From: JACVRN01 sp036389255
Lineage (GTDB): Bacteria; Acidobacteriota; Blastocatellia; Pyrinomonadales; Pyrinomonadaceae
Reading direction: 5' to 3'
DNA length: 64,000 nucleotides
NCBI GenBank assembly: GCA_036389255.1
Contig: DASVQI010000004.1
Location: forward strand, 62,001-126,000
The position numbers were made by a program, and so were the translations under genes. The notes below the pieces were generated by a model, which saw nothing but the letters and a program-made list of their open reading frames with translations, was not told where the DNA came from and searched no databases. Shown here piece by piece: positions 8,013-17,216 of this stretch. How positions within the stretch are numbered: position 1 is the first letter of the stretch; every line of letters begins with the position of its first letter.

Positions 8013-9635
8013 ATGCTTAAGACCTATCTTGCTTCGCTCCTGCTGGCTTCGGATAACTTGTGCGAAAAGTTTCCGAGCTTTTGTGATGCCATCAACAAAT
8101 CGTCCGGCAATATCAGCTCGCTCTACAGCCTTGATACGATTGACTGGACGGTTCTCGTCCTGTACTTCAGCATCCTTCTGATTCTCTCCATCTACGGCGG
8201 CTACCGCATCAAGCAGGTGATGGACTTCTGGCGCTACTGCAAGATTAAGCCTGAGCCGAAGGCACGCTTCCAAGAGGCGGAGCTGCCGGTTATCACCGTG
8301 CAGCTTCCGCTCTTCAACGAGATGTACGTGGTCGAGCGGCTTCTTAAAGCCATCACGGCGATTGATTACCCGCGTGACCGGCTTGAGATTCAGGTGCTGG
8401 ACGATTCCACGGACGAGACAGTTGAAGTGGCGCGCAAGACCGTAGAAGCTTACGCGCAGCAGGGCTTCGACATTCACTACATACACAGGTCAGACCGCAC
8501 GGGCTTTAAGGCCGGGGCGCTCGCCAACGGGATGAAGACGGCTAAGGGTGAGCTTATGGCTATCTTCGACGCGGACTTTGTGCCGAAGCCCGATTGTTTG
8601 CGAAAGCTCGTGGACTTCTTTACAGACCCGCAGGTGGGCTGCGCTCAGATGCGCTGGTCGCACATCAACGGCACCTACAACCTGCTGACCCGCCTTCAGA
8701 CCATCATGCTCGACGGCCATTTCGTGGTAGAGCAGACGGTCAGGAATCGCACGGGCGGCTTCTTCAACTTCAACGGCACGGCTGGCATCTGGCGCAGGCA
8801 GGCCATAGATTTGAGCGGCGGCTGGCAGCACGACACCCTGACGGAAGACACAGACCTCTCCTTCCGCGCGCAGCTCATGGGCTGGCGCTTCGTTTATCTT
8901 CTTGACGAAGACGCGCCTTCCGAGATTCCAGTTGAGATAAACGCCTTCAAGGCGCAGCAGCGTCGCTGGGCCAAGGGAGTGATGCAGGTCGGCATAAAGC
9001 TTTACAGAAGAATCTGGGCCGCGCCTCTGCCGCTTCGCGTCAAGCTTGAGATGTTCTTTAGACTGACGGGCAACATCAGTTATCCCTTGATGATTTTCGT
9101 CAGCCTGCTTCAGTTTCCGCTTCTACTCGTGCGCTACAATCAGGGCTTCTATCACCTGATGCTGTTCGACGTGCCGCTCCTGTTCTTCTCAACCATCTCG
9201 GTCGTGCTCTTTTACGGCACGGGCGTCTGGTATCTGGACAGGGAGGGGCGCGCGCCGCGTCTCTTTCATCTGCCGCTCGTGATGGCGCTGGGCATCGGGC
9301 TGGCCTTCTCCAACGCCCGCGCGGTGCTGGAAGCCATGATTGGCTTGAAGTCTGAGTTCGTGCGCACGCCAAAGTACAGCGTCGAAGAGGCCACGGACGA
9401 AACGTGGAAGCGAAAGAAGTATAAGCGTAAGCGCGGGTGGCTTCCCCTGCTTGAGCTTGGCTTGGCCTTCTACTTCGTGCTGGCCATAGCCTACGCCGTC
9501 CGCATGCACATGTGGGGGCCTATCCCGTTTCTCTTCCTCTTCCTGTTTGGCTACGGCTACATGGGCTTGATGAGCATAATGCAGACGACCTCCGGCAGGC
9601 GGCTGTTGAATCTCTGGAGGCCGCAGAAAGCGTAA
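8013..9635 (+). CDS. Processive family 2 glycosyltransferase (cellulose-synthase/CslA-like)
   Basis: A 540-aa membrane glycosyltransferase. One N-terminal span (about 46-66) leads into a cytosolic GT-A domain with the processive GT2 residues D130-D131 (QVLDDSTDE), DAD at 186-188, TED at 277-279 and QQRRW at 315-319. About four further spans follow (roughly 345-370, 383-405, 420-440, 480-525). This layout fits enzymes that polymerise and export a beta-glycan such as glucomannan or cellulose; the product is not determined by the sequence. No BcsB/C-like partner is adjacent. No clear Shine-Dalgarno precedes ATG 8013. Confidence 0.88.
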   Translation: MLKTYLASLLLASDNLCEKFPSFCDAINKSSGNISSLYSLDTIDWTVLVLYFSILLILSIYGGYRIKQVMDFWRYCKIKPEPKARFQEAELPVITVQLPLFNEMYVVERLLKAITAIDYPRDRLEIQVLDDSTDETVEVARKTVEAYAQQGFDIHYIHRSDRTGFKAGALANGMKTAKGELMAIFDADFVPKPDCLRKLVDFFTDPQVGCAQMRWSHINGTYNLLTRLQTIMLDGHFVVEQTVRNRTGGFFNFNGTAGIWRRQAIDLSGGWQHDTLTEDTDLSFRAQLMGWRFVYLLDEDAPSEIPVEINAFKAQQRRWAKGVMQVGIKLYRRIWAAPLPLRVKLEMFFRLTGNISYPLMIFVSLLQFPLLLVRYNQGFYHLMLFDVPLLFFSTISVVLFYGTGVWYLDREGRAPRLFHLPLVMALGIGLAFSNARAVLEAMIGLKSEFVRTPKYSVEEATDETWKRKKYKRKRGWLPLLELGLAFYFVLAIAYAVRMHMWGPIPFLFLFLFGYGYMGLMSIMQTTSGRRLLNLWRPQKA

Positions 9636-9690
9636 GTGATGGGCTGGTCAAGAGAACCGGCTGGCCTCCGACCTCTGTTTTATAAACTTT

Positions 9691-9729
9691 ATCGCGCCCT
9701 CATACGTAAAGAGCGTGTGAGGGCGCGAT
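9691..9729 (+). terminator. GC-rich hairpin between GT2 and peptidase genes
   Basis: ATCGCGCCCTCATACG (9691-9706) pairs with 9714-9729 with one mismatch and a 7-nt loop. No T-run follows, so termination would be Rho-assisted or the hairpin serves another role. Confidence 0.5.
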
Positions 9730-9768
9730 TGGCTCTCTACCTCCTTCCAAATTCAAGGATGATATTTC

Positions 9769-11244
9769 ATGAAATCGTATGGAAAGGCTCTGTGCCTGCT
9801 TTTAGCTTCTGTTTTCGCTCTCGCTCCGCTCGGCTTCGCGGCGCGTGCCAGCGCTCAGGCGGATTATTATGACGAGCCGGGCGTGAAGCTTCTCAATCAG
9901 CCCGTCACGGATTATCGCGCGCGTCGTGCTCGCCTGATGGACGAGATTAAGGACGGAGTGGTAGTCATCTTGGGCAACGTCGAAGAGGACAACGGCATAG
10001 AGGCTCGTTATCGCCAGAACAACTGGATGGCCTACTTGACGGGCGTCAGAACCCCCGGCGCAAGCCTCTTGCTGGTGCCGCAGGGACTCGCTTCTATGAA
10101 TGGCGCGCGCGAGATTGTCTTTATTCCGCCGCGCAATCTTCAGGAGGAGCGATGGACGGGGATTCAACTCGCGCCGGGCGAAGAGACTGCGCGCGGCTTC
10201 GGTGCGGAGCGCGTCATGCCCACTGTCGGCAGCGAGCCCGTCATAGCCACACAGGGCCAGAATACTCCCAGCAGCAATCTCCTGCTCAAGTTGAAAGAGG
10301 CCGCGCAGCTTCCCGCCTTCAAAGGCGCGCAGCAAGGGCAGACCAGCCTTAAGGTCTACACCATCGCGCCGCGCGACGCGCGCAACGGCTTTGTCCGCGA
10401 GTACCAGTTCGTGGAGGAGCTGAAGAAGGAGTTGCCGGGCGTAGAAGTGGTGACAGGCGACAAGTCGCTGGCTAACATCGTGGGAGAGATGCGAAAGTTC
10501 AAGTCGCTCGCAGAGCTTGCGCTGCTGCAAAAGGCCATAGACATCACGGGCGAGGCGCAGCGCGACATCATGCGCACCCTCAAGCCGGGCATGTACGAGT
10601 ACGAAGTGCAGGCTATACTCGAAGCAGCTTTCACACGCAACGGGGCCGAGCGTCCCGGCTTTCCTTCCATAGTGGGTAGCGGTCTTTTCTCCACCATCCT
10701 GCACTACAGCGAGAATCACAAGCGCATAGATGCGGGCGACACGGTCGTCTGCGACATAGGCGCGGAGTATTCTCTCTATACTGCCGACATCACGCGCACC
10801 TATCCCGCGAGCGGAAAATTCACCGAGCGACAGAGAACCGTCTACCAGCTTGTGCTCGATACGCAGGCCGCCGCCGCAGCCGCGTGGAAGCCCGGCATGA
10901 CCATGCAAGACCTTAACCGTGTCGCAAGAGACTTCATGCGCAAGAGTCCCCTGCGTGCTAAAGACGTAGACGGCAAAGAATATTCGATGGAGCACTTCTT
11001 CATACACGGGCTGGGTCATTACCTCGGGATGGACGTTCACGACACGGGCAACTACATGCGCCCGTTCCAGCCGGGCGAAGTCTTCACGATTGAGCCGGGC
11101 ATATACATCCCCACGGAAAAGCTGGGCGTGAGAATAGAGGACGACTACGTCATCACACCGCAGCAGACTATACGTAAAATGTCGGAGCGGATTCCCTCCA
11201 CGGTTGAAGAGATAGAACGCCTGATGGCTGCTGCCCGCAGATAA
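9769..11244 (+). CDS. Exported Xaa-Pro aminopeptidase (M24B)
   Basis: A 491-aa metallopeptidase that removes N-terminal residues preceding proline. A signal peptide (about residues 1-30, ending ARASAQA) indicates export, unlike the classic cytosolic PepP. The creatinase N-domain precedes the pita-bread domain with ligands D329 and D340 (DIGAEYSLYTADITR), the His in HGLGHYLGMDVHD and Glu in IEPGIYIP and RIEDDYV, all of which are present. ATG at 9769 was chosen because it begins the signal peptide (MKSYGKALCLLLAS). A strong inverted repeat follows. Confidence 0.92.
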   Translation: MKSYGKALCLLLASVFALAPLGFAARASAQADYYDEPGVKLLNQPVTDYRARRARLMDEIKDGVVVILGNVEEDNGIEARYRQNNWMAYLTGVRTPGASLLLVPQGLASMNGAREIVFIPPRNLQEERWTGIQLAPGEETARGFGAERVMPTVGSEPVIATQGQNTPSSNLLLKLKEAAQLPAFKGAQQGQTSLKVYTIAPRDARNGFVREYQFVEELKKELPGVEVVTGDKSLANIVGEMRKFKSLAELALLQKAIDITGEAQRDIMRTLKPGMYEYEVQAILEAAFTRNGAERPGFPSIVGSGLFSTILHYSENHKRIDAGDTVVCDIGAEYSLYTADITRTYPASGKFTERQRTVYQLVLDTQAAAAAAWKPGMTMQDLNRVARDFMRKSPLRAKDVDGKEYSMEHFFIHGLGHYLGMDVHDTGNYMRPFQPGEVFTIEPGIYIPTEKLGVRIEDDYVITPQQTIRKMSERIPSTVEEIERLMAAARR

Positions 11245-11261
11245 AAAGAGACTGGAATAAG

Positions 11262-11325
11262 CTGCGAAATCACACTAAACGGCCCGAAGATAAAAGCTTT
11301 CGTGCCGTTTAGTGTGATTTCGTAG
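11262..11325 (+). terminator. 22-bp stem hairpin
   Basis: CTGCGAAATCACACTAAACG... (11262-11283) pairs with 11304-11325, with one mismatch. It is followed by TTTATAAAC. It probably ends the peptidase transcript. Confidence 0.65.
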
Positions 11326-11517
11326 TTTATAAACAAGTTTCCCTTGATTCCTCAATCGCCCTGAACTAATATCCATCCTTCTCAAGGGGCGCTTTAGCCA
11401 AAGTATAAGCCGGATTCTCAAGTCAACTTCAGCCGACAGAAAGCAGATGTAAGCTCCATCCTGACCCTTCAGGAGCAGGACGCTTTCTATCCGAGTTCCA
11501 ACCGAAAGAGGAAACCT

Positions 11518-14500
11518 ATGCTTAGAAAATATGTCCCCAACGCGTCCAGATTCGGTATGCTGATTTCAATCTTAATCTTATTGTCCGGCGCGGCCTTCGC
11601 CCAATCGCAGGCCACTACCGGAAACATAGAAGGCCGCGTGATTGACCCCAACGGCGCTGCCATCCCCAACGCTTCGGTCACGGCGAAGAATCAGCAGACG
11701 GGACTGGAGAAGACCGCCACGACGGATGATGAAGGCAACTATCGTATTATTTTTCTGCCGCCCGGAACCTATGACGTGCGCACCGTGGCGCAGGGCTTCG
11801 CCCAGTCGGATTTGAACGGCGTCGTGGTGACCGTCGGCGGCAAGACGCCTCTGGAGATAAAAGTCACCGTGAGCGGCGTCGTCAATCAGGTGGAGGTGAC
11901 GGGCGAAGCTCCCGTGGTCGAGACTACTCGCACCTCTATCTCCACGACCGTTAATCAGAAGGCCATAGAAAACTTACCCGTCAATGGCCGCAACTATCTG
12001 GACTTCGCCACGCTCACGCCCGGAGTCGTGCGCGACGTGACGCGCGAGGGCGACCTCTCCGTCGGAGGCCAGAAGGGGACGCTCAATAATCTTCAGGTTG
12101 ACGGAACCGACAACAACAACACCTTCTTCGGTCAAGCCTTCGGGCGCACGGGCGTTCGCCCGCCTTACCAGTTTTCGGAAGAGTCGGTGCAGGAGTTTCA
12201 GGTAAATCAGAACGGCTTTTCTGCCGAGTTCGGTAGAGCGGGCGGCGCCGTCATCAACGTCGTCACGCGCAGTGGAACGAACCGCTTCTCAGGCGGCCTC
12301 TTTGAGTATTTCCGCGACGAGTCGTTGAACGCCAACACGGCGAATTTGAAGGCCACGCAGGCGCAGCAGGGCAGGCTCAACAAGCGGCCTCCGTTTCAGA
12401 TTAACCAGTTCGGCGGACGCCTCGGCGGGCCGATTGTAAAGAATCGCGCCTTCTTCTTCTTCACCTATGACGGGCAGCGACAGAGTTTGCCTAACCCCGT
12501 GGAAGCTCCGAATCTGTTCGTGCAGCCCGCAGCCATACAGGCGCTTCTGCTGCCGCGCCTCGGAACCTATGCCATCAGTCGCAATCAGGATGTCTTCATG
12601 CTTAAAAGCGACATCACCATTACGCCCAACAACCAGTTGAGCCTGCGCTACAACCAGCAGAATTTTACGGGCGTCAATAACGAGTTCACGGGCCAGCTCG
12701 CCACCGAAGAGCATTCGGGCGACAGCCTCGCCAAGACGAACACCTTCTCAGGAAACTTGGCTTCGACTATCACGCCGAGCATAGTCAACGAGTTTCGCTT
12801 CCAGTTTGCGCGAGACAAAGAGCCGGGCGGCGCTAACAGCGACCTGCCGGAGACGCAGATAAACACGGGCGGCGGATTTCTCTTGCTGGGCCGCAACAAC
12901 TTCAGCCCGCGCGAGACGACCATCAAGCGCGTGCAGTTTATAGACAACGTCTCTTACGTGCGCGGCGCACATAACTTCAAGACCGGCGTAGACCTGAACT
13001 TTGACCGCATACTGAACTTCTTTCCGGGATTCTTCAACGGACAGTACACCTTCAACTCATACGCGGATTTCGCCAACAACATTCCCTCTGCCTTCACGCA
13101 GAGATTCGGAGTGGCGGGCACGGACGGGGCCACGACCCGACCGAACAGCTCCGACTTCGCCATCTTCGGACAGGACGACTGGCGCGTGACGCCCAAGCTT
13201 ACGCTCAACCTCGGCGTGCGCTACGACCGGCAAACTCTGGCCCGCCCGCCCCTGCGTAATCCAGACCCCGTACTGCTGGCCGCAGGATTAGACACGAGCA
13301 TACAGCCGAGCGACACCAACAACATCGCGCCGCGCTTTGGCTTCAGTTATGCCTTTGACGAAAAGACAGTGCTTCGCGGCGGTTACGGAATATTCTACGG
13401 GCGCACGACGGCCATCATGCTCGGCACTGCCCATTCGGGAAACGGCATCCAGACGACCGGCATAACGCTTTCGAGCAACGCCGCAATCGTCGCAGCCGGA
13501 CTAACCTATCCGAACATCTTCACCTCTATCCCGACAGGAGTTGCGCCGCCGCGCCCAGACCTCTTCATCTTTACGCCGGACTACGCGCAGCCCTACGTGC
13601 AACAGGGCCGCATAGGCTTTGAGCGTGAAGTTCTGCCGAACATGAGCCTGTCCGTGACCTACATGTTCTTCAAGGGCGTGCATCTTTCGCGCACGCGCGA
13701 CGTGAACCTTTTCCCGCCTGTGCCAGTTACGGCCACAGGTTTTGACGGGCAGACCTACACGGTGCTGCGTTTTCCGGGCACGGGCGCGACTGCTGCGGCG
13801 CAGTTCACTTCAACGACGCCGCTCAGGCCCTTTGCCAACTACAACCGCATAAGCTTATTTGAGAGCACGGCGAACTCGCTCTACAACGGGCTGGCCGTGC
13901 AACTGATGCGGCGCTTCACGCGCGGGCTACAGTTCACAGCCTCTTACACCTTCTCGCGCACGAGGGATGACAGGCCCGACCAGACGGCCGTGGTGCCGGG
14001 CGGCGGCGACGACGCCAAGCTAGTTCAGAACTCCTTCAACATAAGAGACGACTGGGCCATCTCGGACGTGGACATTCCGCACCGCTTCGTCTTCAGCCCC
14101 GTCTACGAGCTTGGAACCTTCACGCGCAGCGACAACCAGTTTGTGCGGGCGCTGCTCTCGGACTACACCTTCTCCGGGATAGTGCAGTTTCAATCGGGCT
14201 TTCCGTACACGGCCACGGTGGGCGCGGACTTGAACCGCGACGGCAACTCGCGCAATGACCGCGTGCCGGGACTTGCTCGCAACACTTTCCGCACGCCCGG
14301 AATTTACCAGTTCGACGTGCGAGTGACGCGCAACATACGGCTCGGAGAGAACATGCGGCTGCGCCTGATTGCCGAAGGCTTTAATATCTTCAACCGCGCC
14401 AACGTCGGGCCTGCGCCGGGCGGCGGCGGGCAGGGTTACGTCAACACGAACTACTTCCGCAACTTCACAGCCACGTCCGTTGGCGGCGTCAACACCCTGA

Positions 14501-14595
14501 CGCTCAACGTGCCGCTAGCCAGCACAGCCTTCGGAACTTACAGAACATTCCTGACGCAGAGACAGATTCAGCTTGCCGTCAAGTTCGATTTCTGA
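11518..14595 (+). CDS. Oar-like TonB-dependent receptor with carboxypeptidase regulatory-like domain
   Basis: A 1025-aa outer-membrane protein. Signal peptide about 1-29 (ending AFAQS), then a CarboxypepD_reg-like beta-sandwich at about 35-115 (GNIEGRVIDPNGAAIPNASV), a plug-like domain (LPVNGRNYLDFATLTPGV, then GGAVINVVTRSGTN) and a long beta-barrel ending in VKFDF with the terminal Phe typical of outer-membrane barrels. This family is greatly expanded in Acidobacteriota and is usually linked with uptake of oligosaccharides or adhesion; the substrate here is unknown. A Shine-Dalgarno-like AAAGAGG precedes ATG 11518. Confidence 0.9.
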   Translation: MLRKYVPNASRFGMLISILILLSGAAFAQSQATTGNIEGRVIDPNGAAIPNASVTAKNQQTGLEKTATTDDEGNYRIIFLPPGTYDVRTVAQGFAQSDLNGVVVTVGGKTPLEIKVTVSGVVNQVEVTGEAPVVETTRTSISTTVNQKAIENLPVNGRNYLDFATLTPGVVRDVTREGDLSVGGQKGTLNNLQVDGTDNNNTFFGQAFGRTGVRPPYQFSEESVQEFQVNQNGFSAEFGRAGGAVINVVTRSGTNRFSGGLFEYFRDESLNANTANLKATQAQQGRLNKRPPFQINQFGGRLGGPIVKNRAFFFFTYDGQRQSLPNPVEAPNLFVQPAAIQALLLPRLGTYAISRNQDVFMLKSDITITPNNQLSLRYNQQNFTGVNNEFTGQLATEEHSGDSLAKTNTFSGNLASTITPSIVNEFRFQFARDKEPGGANSDLPETQINTGGGFLLLGRNNFSPRETTIKRVQFIDNVSYVRGAHNFKTGVDLNFDRILNFFPGFFNGQYTFNSYADFANNIPSAFTQRFGVAGTDGATTRPNSSDFAIFGQDDWRVTPKLTLNLGVRYDRQTLARPPLRNPDPVLLAAGLDTSIQPSDTNNIAPRFGFSYAFDEKTVLRGGYGIFYGRTTAIMLGTAHSGNGIQTTGITLSSNAAIVAAGLTYPNIFTSIPTGVAPPRPDLFIFTPDYAQPYVQQGRIGFEREVLPNMSLSVTYMFFKGVHLSRTRDVNLFPPVPVTATGFDGQTYTVLRFPGTGATAAAQFTSTTPLRPFANYNRISLFESTANSLYNGLAVQLMRRFTRGLQFTASYTFSRTRDDRPDQTAVVPGGGDDAKLVQNSFNIRDDWAISDVDIPHRFVFSPVYELGTFTRSDNQFVRALLSDYTFSGIVQFQSGFPYTATVGADLNRDGNSRNDRVPGLARNTFRTPGIYQFDVRVTRNIRLGENMRLRLIAEGFNIFNRANVGPAPGGGGQGYVNTNYFRNFTATSVGGVNTLTLNVPLASTAFGTYRTFLTQRQIQLAVKFDF

Positions 14596-14612
14596 GCAGC
14601 GTTCGGATGATA

Positions 14613-14660
14613 AAAAAAGAAGCGAGCCGGCTTTGAAAGTTCAAAGCCGACTCGCTTTTT
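14613..14660. terminator. Bidirectional intrinsic terminator
   Basis: AGCGAGCCGGCTTTGAA (14621-14637) pairs with 14640-14656, flanked by a run of A on the left (14612-14618) and T on the right. It lies between two convergent genes and can end both transcripts. Confidence 0.85.
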
Positions 14661-14679
14661 AACTCTTGTCTATCCTGAC

Positions 14680-15423
14680 TTACCGCTTGCCTGCGTTCAG
14701 TATGTGAAGCAACGCCAGAAAGATGTTGAAGGCGTCGAGGTAAAGCGAGAGCGCGCCCGCCACGTACTCATTCGTCGGATAGCGGCGAATGATGTTAGAG
14801 GTGTCGTAGAGCACGAAGCCCGAGAAGAGCAGGAGCGCCGCAGCGCTAAACGCGAACCCCAGCGCCGACGAAGCTACGAAGATGTTCAGAATGCCCGCGA
14901 GGATTATGACTATCAGGCCCGTCACCAACATCCCGCGCATAAAGCTGAAGTCCTTCTTCGAGATGAAGACGTAGGCCGTCAGGCCGCCGAAGATTCCCAC
15001 CGTCAGCAGTCCGGCCTGAATAATCGAGACCGGGTTAATCACGCTGAAGTACCAGAGAACCGGCGAGATTATCAGGCCCGTCAGCGTCGTAAAGCCGAAG
15101 AGCGCCAGCAGGTTCACGCCCGGCACGTGCCTGAGCGCCTGCGCGCCCATGACTCCGCCGAGCATCAGCAGCAGCGTAATCCACGGGCTTCGCGCCATGA
15201 ACAACATGAGCGGCGGAAAGGCAAATCCCAGAAGGACGCCGCCGACCGCAAATAGCGTGGCTAGAAAGAAGAGCGCGTAGACTTTGCGTATAAAACCGAG
15301 CCTTTCGGCCAAGCTCACCTGCGCCGCAGTCGGCTGCGCGAGAGCGCCCCAGCCCTGCTCTTCGGGGTCGCGCCACGCTCCCGGCTGCTGGTAACGCTGA
15401 TTCTGAGACTGAAATGGATTCAT
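14680..15423 (-). CDS. Bax inhibitor-1 / YccA family membrane protein
   Basis: A 247-aa protein with about seven membrane spans after a Gln/Pro-rich cytosolic N-terminus (MNPFQSQNQRYQQPG). The final spans and NIIRRYPTNEYVAGALSLYLDAFNIFLALL match the BI-1 family, whose bacterial members act as pH-sensitive calcium leak channels or interact with FtsH. ATG at 15423 is preferred over a start at 15495: it begins the family's usual N-terminus and has AAGGAA upstream; the extra 24 residues are Arg-rich and atypical. It is convergent with the receptor gene and divergent from the sigma factor gene. Confidence 0.88.
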   Translation of the reverse strand: MNPFQSQNQRYQQPGAWRDPEEQGWGALAQPTAAQVSLAERLGFIRKVYALFFLATLFAVGGVLLGFAFPPLMLFMARSPWITLLLMLGGVMGAQALRHVPGVNLLALFGFTTLTGLIISPVLWYFSVINPVSIIQAGLLTVGIFGGLTAYVFISKKDFSFMRGMLVTGLIVIILAGILNIFVASSALGFAFSAAALLLFSGFVLYDTSNIIRRYPTNEYVAGALSLYLDAFNIFLALLHILNAGKR

Positions 15424-15661
15424 CTTAAGCTTTTCCTTTTCTGGTTCTCTCGAAAAATTTCGGGCGCGACACGCGCGCGCACGCTTTTCTGGCAATTTCG
15501 AGTGACCGCTCTTTAGATGTACGAGCGCCGGTCACGGATGTATTGAGGTTAACACGGCCCGGCGCGTGGAGTACACTTCTCCAGCGTAGCAAAACCTGTC
15601 CGCAGGCTCCTGAAAAAGTTGAAACTTTCCGGGTGCTTCTGCCACTAACTGATTGAGACTT

Positions 15662-16288
15662 ATGATGAAGCGGCTAGCGATTGAGGGAACGGGGCTGGGC
15701 GCGTATGCTGGTACTCTCGGGATGAACGGTTCAGAAGAACTGATTGCACGGGCTCGCCTGGGCGAGGACGCGGCCTTTCAGTCCATCTTTGACCGTTACA
15801 GCCGCCCCATACTCAGTTTCATTTACGACATGACGGGCAAGCGCGATGTCGCCGAAGAGTTGGCGCAGGAGACATTCGTGCGCGCCTACAAGGGATTACA
15901 CGGGCTCAACGATGCCGAAAAGCTCTCGACGTGGCTCTTCGGGATTGCGCGCAACTGTGCCCTTGAGCACCTGCGCGCGCACCGCCGCGACTCGTACAAG
16001 GTGGAGATAGACGACCCGCAGGTTCTGAACCTGAGCAACTCGGAGCCTCTGCCCGAGGGTGAGCTTTTGAACAAGGAGTTCAACGAGGTGATACGTCGCG
16101 CGCTGGAAGCGCTGGACGAAGACAAGCGCACGGTCTTTACGCTCAAGGTCTTTCACCAGCGAAGCTATGAAGAGATAGCCGACATCACGGGATTCTCCAT
16201 CCCGAAATTGAAGACCGATTTGCACCGCGCCCGACGCGAGATGCGCCGTCGCATACGGCCATATTTAGGAACCAGCTATGAAGTGTGA
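15662..16288 (+). CDS. ECF-type RNA polymerase sigma factor
   Basis: Directs RNA polymerase to a regulon controlled by the anti-sigma factor encoded next. Region 2 (FDRYSRPILSFIYDMTGKRDVAEELAQETFVRAYKGL) and region 4 (RTVFTLKVFHQRSYEEIADITGFSIPKLKTDLHRARREMRRRI) are both present; there is no region 3. The start is uncertain: TTG 15653, ATG 15662, ATG 15665 and ATG 15722 (MNGSEELIARARLGED) are in frame and none has a good Shine-Dalgarno. The last would give the usual ECF length of 188 aa. The stop overlaps the next gene by 11 bases, implying translational coupling. Confidence 0.9.
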   Translation: MMKRLAIEGTGLGAYAGTLGMNGSEELIARARLGEDAAFQSIFDRYSRPILSFIYDMTGKRDVAEELAQETFVRAYKGLHGLNDAEKLSTWLFGIARNCALEHLRAHRRDSYKVEIDDPQVLNLSNSEPLPEGELLNKEFNEVIRRALEALDEDKRTVFTLKVFHQRSYEEIADITGFSIPKLKTDLHRARREMRRRIRPYLGTSYEV

Positions 16289-17189
16289 AGATTGCCAGAG
16301 AGTTTTAGAAGAATATTTCGACGGCGAGCTTGGGGAGCGCGCGGAGGCGGAAGTGAGCGCGCATTTGATGAGCTGCGAGGAATGCCCGCGCGTCTTGGAA
16401 GCTCTGGGCGACGAGCAGAACGTCTACGCGCTCTACGTGCGGGACGTGGATGTGAGTCCGGCGCTCTGGGCCGGTATCAGCGCCCGAATCGGTGAGGAAG
16501 AGAGAGCGCGTAAAGGCTCTCTCATAGGTAGATGGCGCAGGCTGCTTGCAGGAGCTTTTGCCACGCCGCGCCTGAGCCCCGCGCTCACCTTCGCGCTTCT
16601 GGTGCTCTCCGTAGGCGCGACCGCAGGGCTAATGAAGTACATGCAATCGCGCTCCGGCCAGCCGCAGCCCGTCGCCCGAAAGCAGCCTGATAAAGCTCAG
16701 CCCGCGCAGCCGGTGATTGTTGACCAGCCGGTTCAGAGCGCGGATGGGAAAGAAGCTGAGCCTCAAGAAGGCGGGAACGATGAGTTCGTGCAACGCGGCG
16801 AGAGGAATGAAGAAAAGCCTGCTCCCGCCTACAGGAGCGCGGACAGATTCGAGGGCAGGCGTGCCGCCGCGTCCGACGCGATAGGCTTCCCCTACGAAGA
16901 TTCGCCACAGCAACTCGTGCGCGAGGCCGAGCAGAAGTACAGGGCCGCCATAGCTATGCTGGCACGCGACGCCAAGCGCCGCCGCACCCTGCTTGAGCCC
17001 GACATGCGCGAGCGCTTCGACCAGACGCTCGCGGCAGTTGACCGAACTATCAACGAGACGCGCAACGCCGCGCGCAGACAGCCCGACGACCCCGTCGCCT
17101 TGCAGTACATGCTGGCCGCCTACGCCAAGAAGGTAGAAGTCTTGAGAGAGATGGCCACCTACAGGGCTTACGATAGAGATATACAGTAA
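16278..17189 (+). CDS. Zinc-finger anti-sigma factor, membrane-anchored
   Basis: A 303-aa single-span protein. The N-terminal anti-sigma zinc motif is H29-x3-C33-x2-C36 (SAHLMSCEEC), with extra C3 and C6. A hydrophobic span at about 101-120 (FALLVLSVGATAGLMKYM) separates it from a Gln/Pro/Glu-rich linker and an extracytoplasmic region with a helical C-terminus. Overlap with the sigma gene (ATG at 16278 inside it) indicates a sigma/anti-sigma pair. The envelope signal it senses is unknown. Confidence 0.85.
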   Translation: MKCEDCQRVLEEYFDGELGERAEAEVSAHLMSCEECPRVLEALGDEQNVYALYVRDVDVSPALWAGISARIGEEERARKGSLIGRWRRLLAGAFATPRLSPALTFALLVLSVGATAGLMKYMQSRSGQPQPVARKQPDKAQPAQPVIVDQPVQSADGKEAEPQEGGNDEFVQRGERNEEKPAPAYRSADRFEGRRAAASDAIGFPYEDSPQQLVREAEQKYRAAIAMLARDAKRRRTLLEPDMRERFDQTLAAVDRTINETRNAARRQPDDPVALQYMLAAYAKKVEVLREMATYRAYDRDIQ

Positions 17190-17216
17190 GCGAAAGAGTA
17201 GAGAAGATAGAGGTTT

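Noticed and set aside
9636..9872. 78-aa frame overlapping the start of the Xaa-Pro peptidase
   Set aside because: It crosses a strong hairpin and overlaps the signal peptide of the real gene in another frame.
9802..11040. 412-aa open frame on - opposite the Xaa-Pro peptidase
   Set aside because: Antisense shadow of a gene with complete catalytic motifs; no recognisable protein features.
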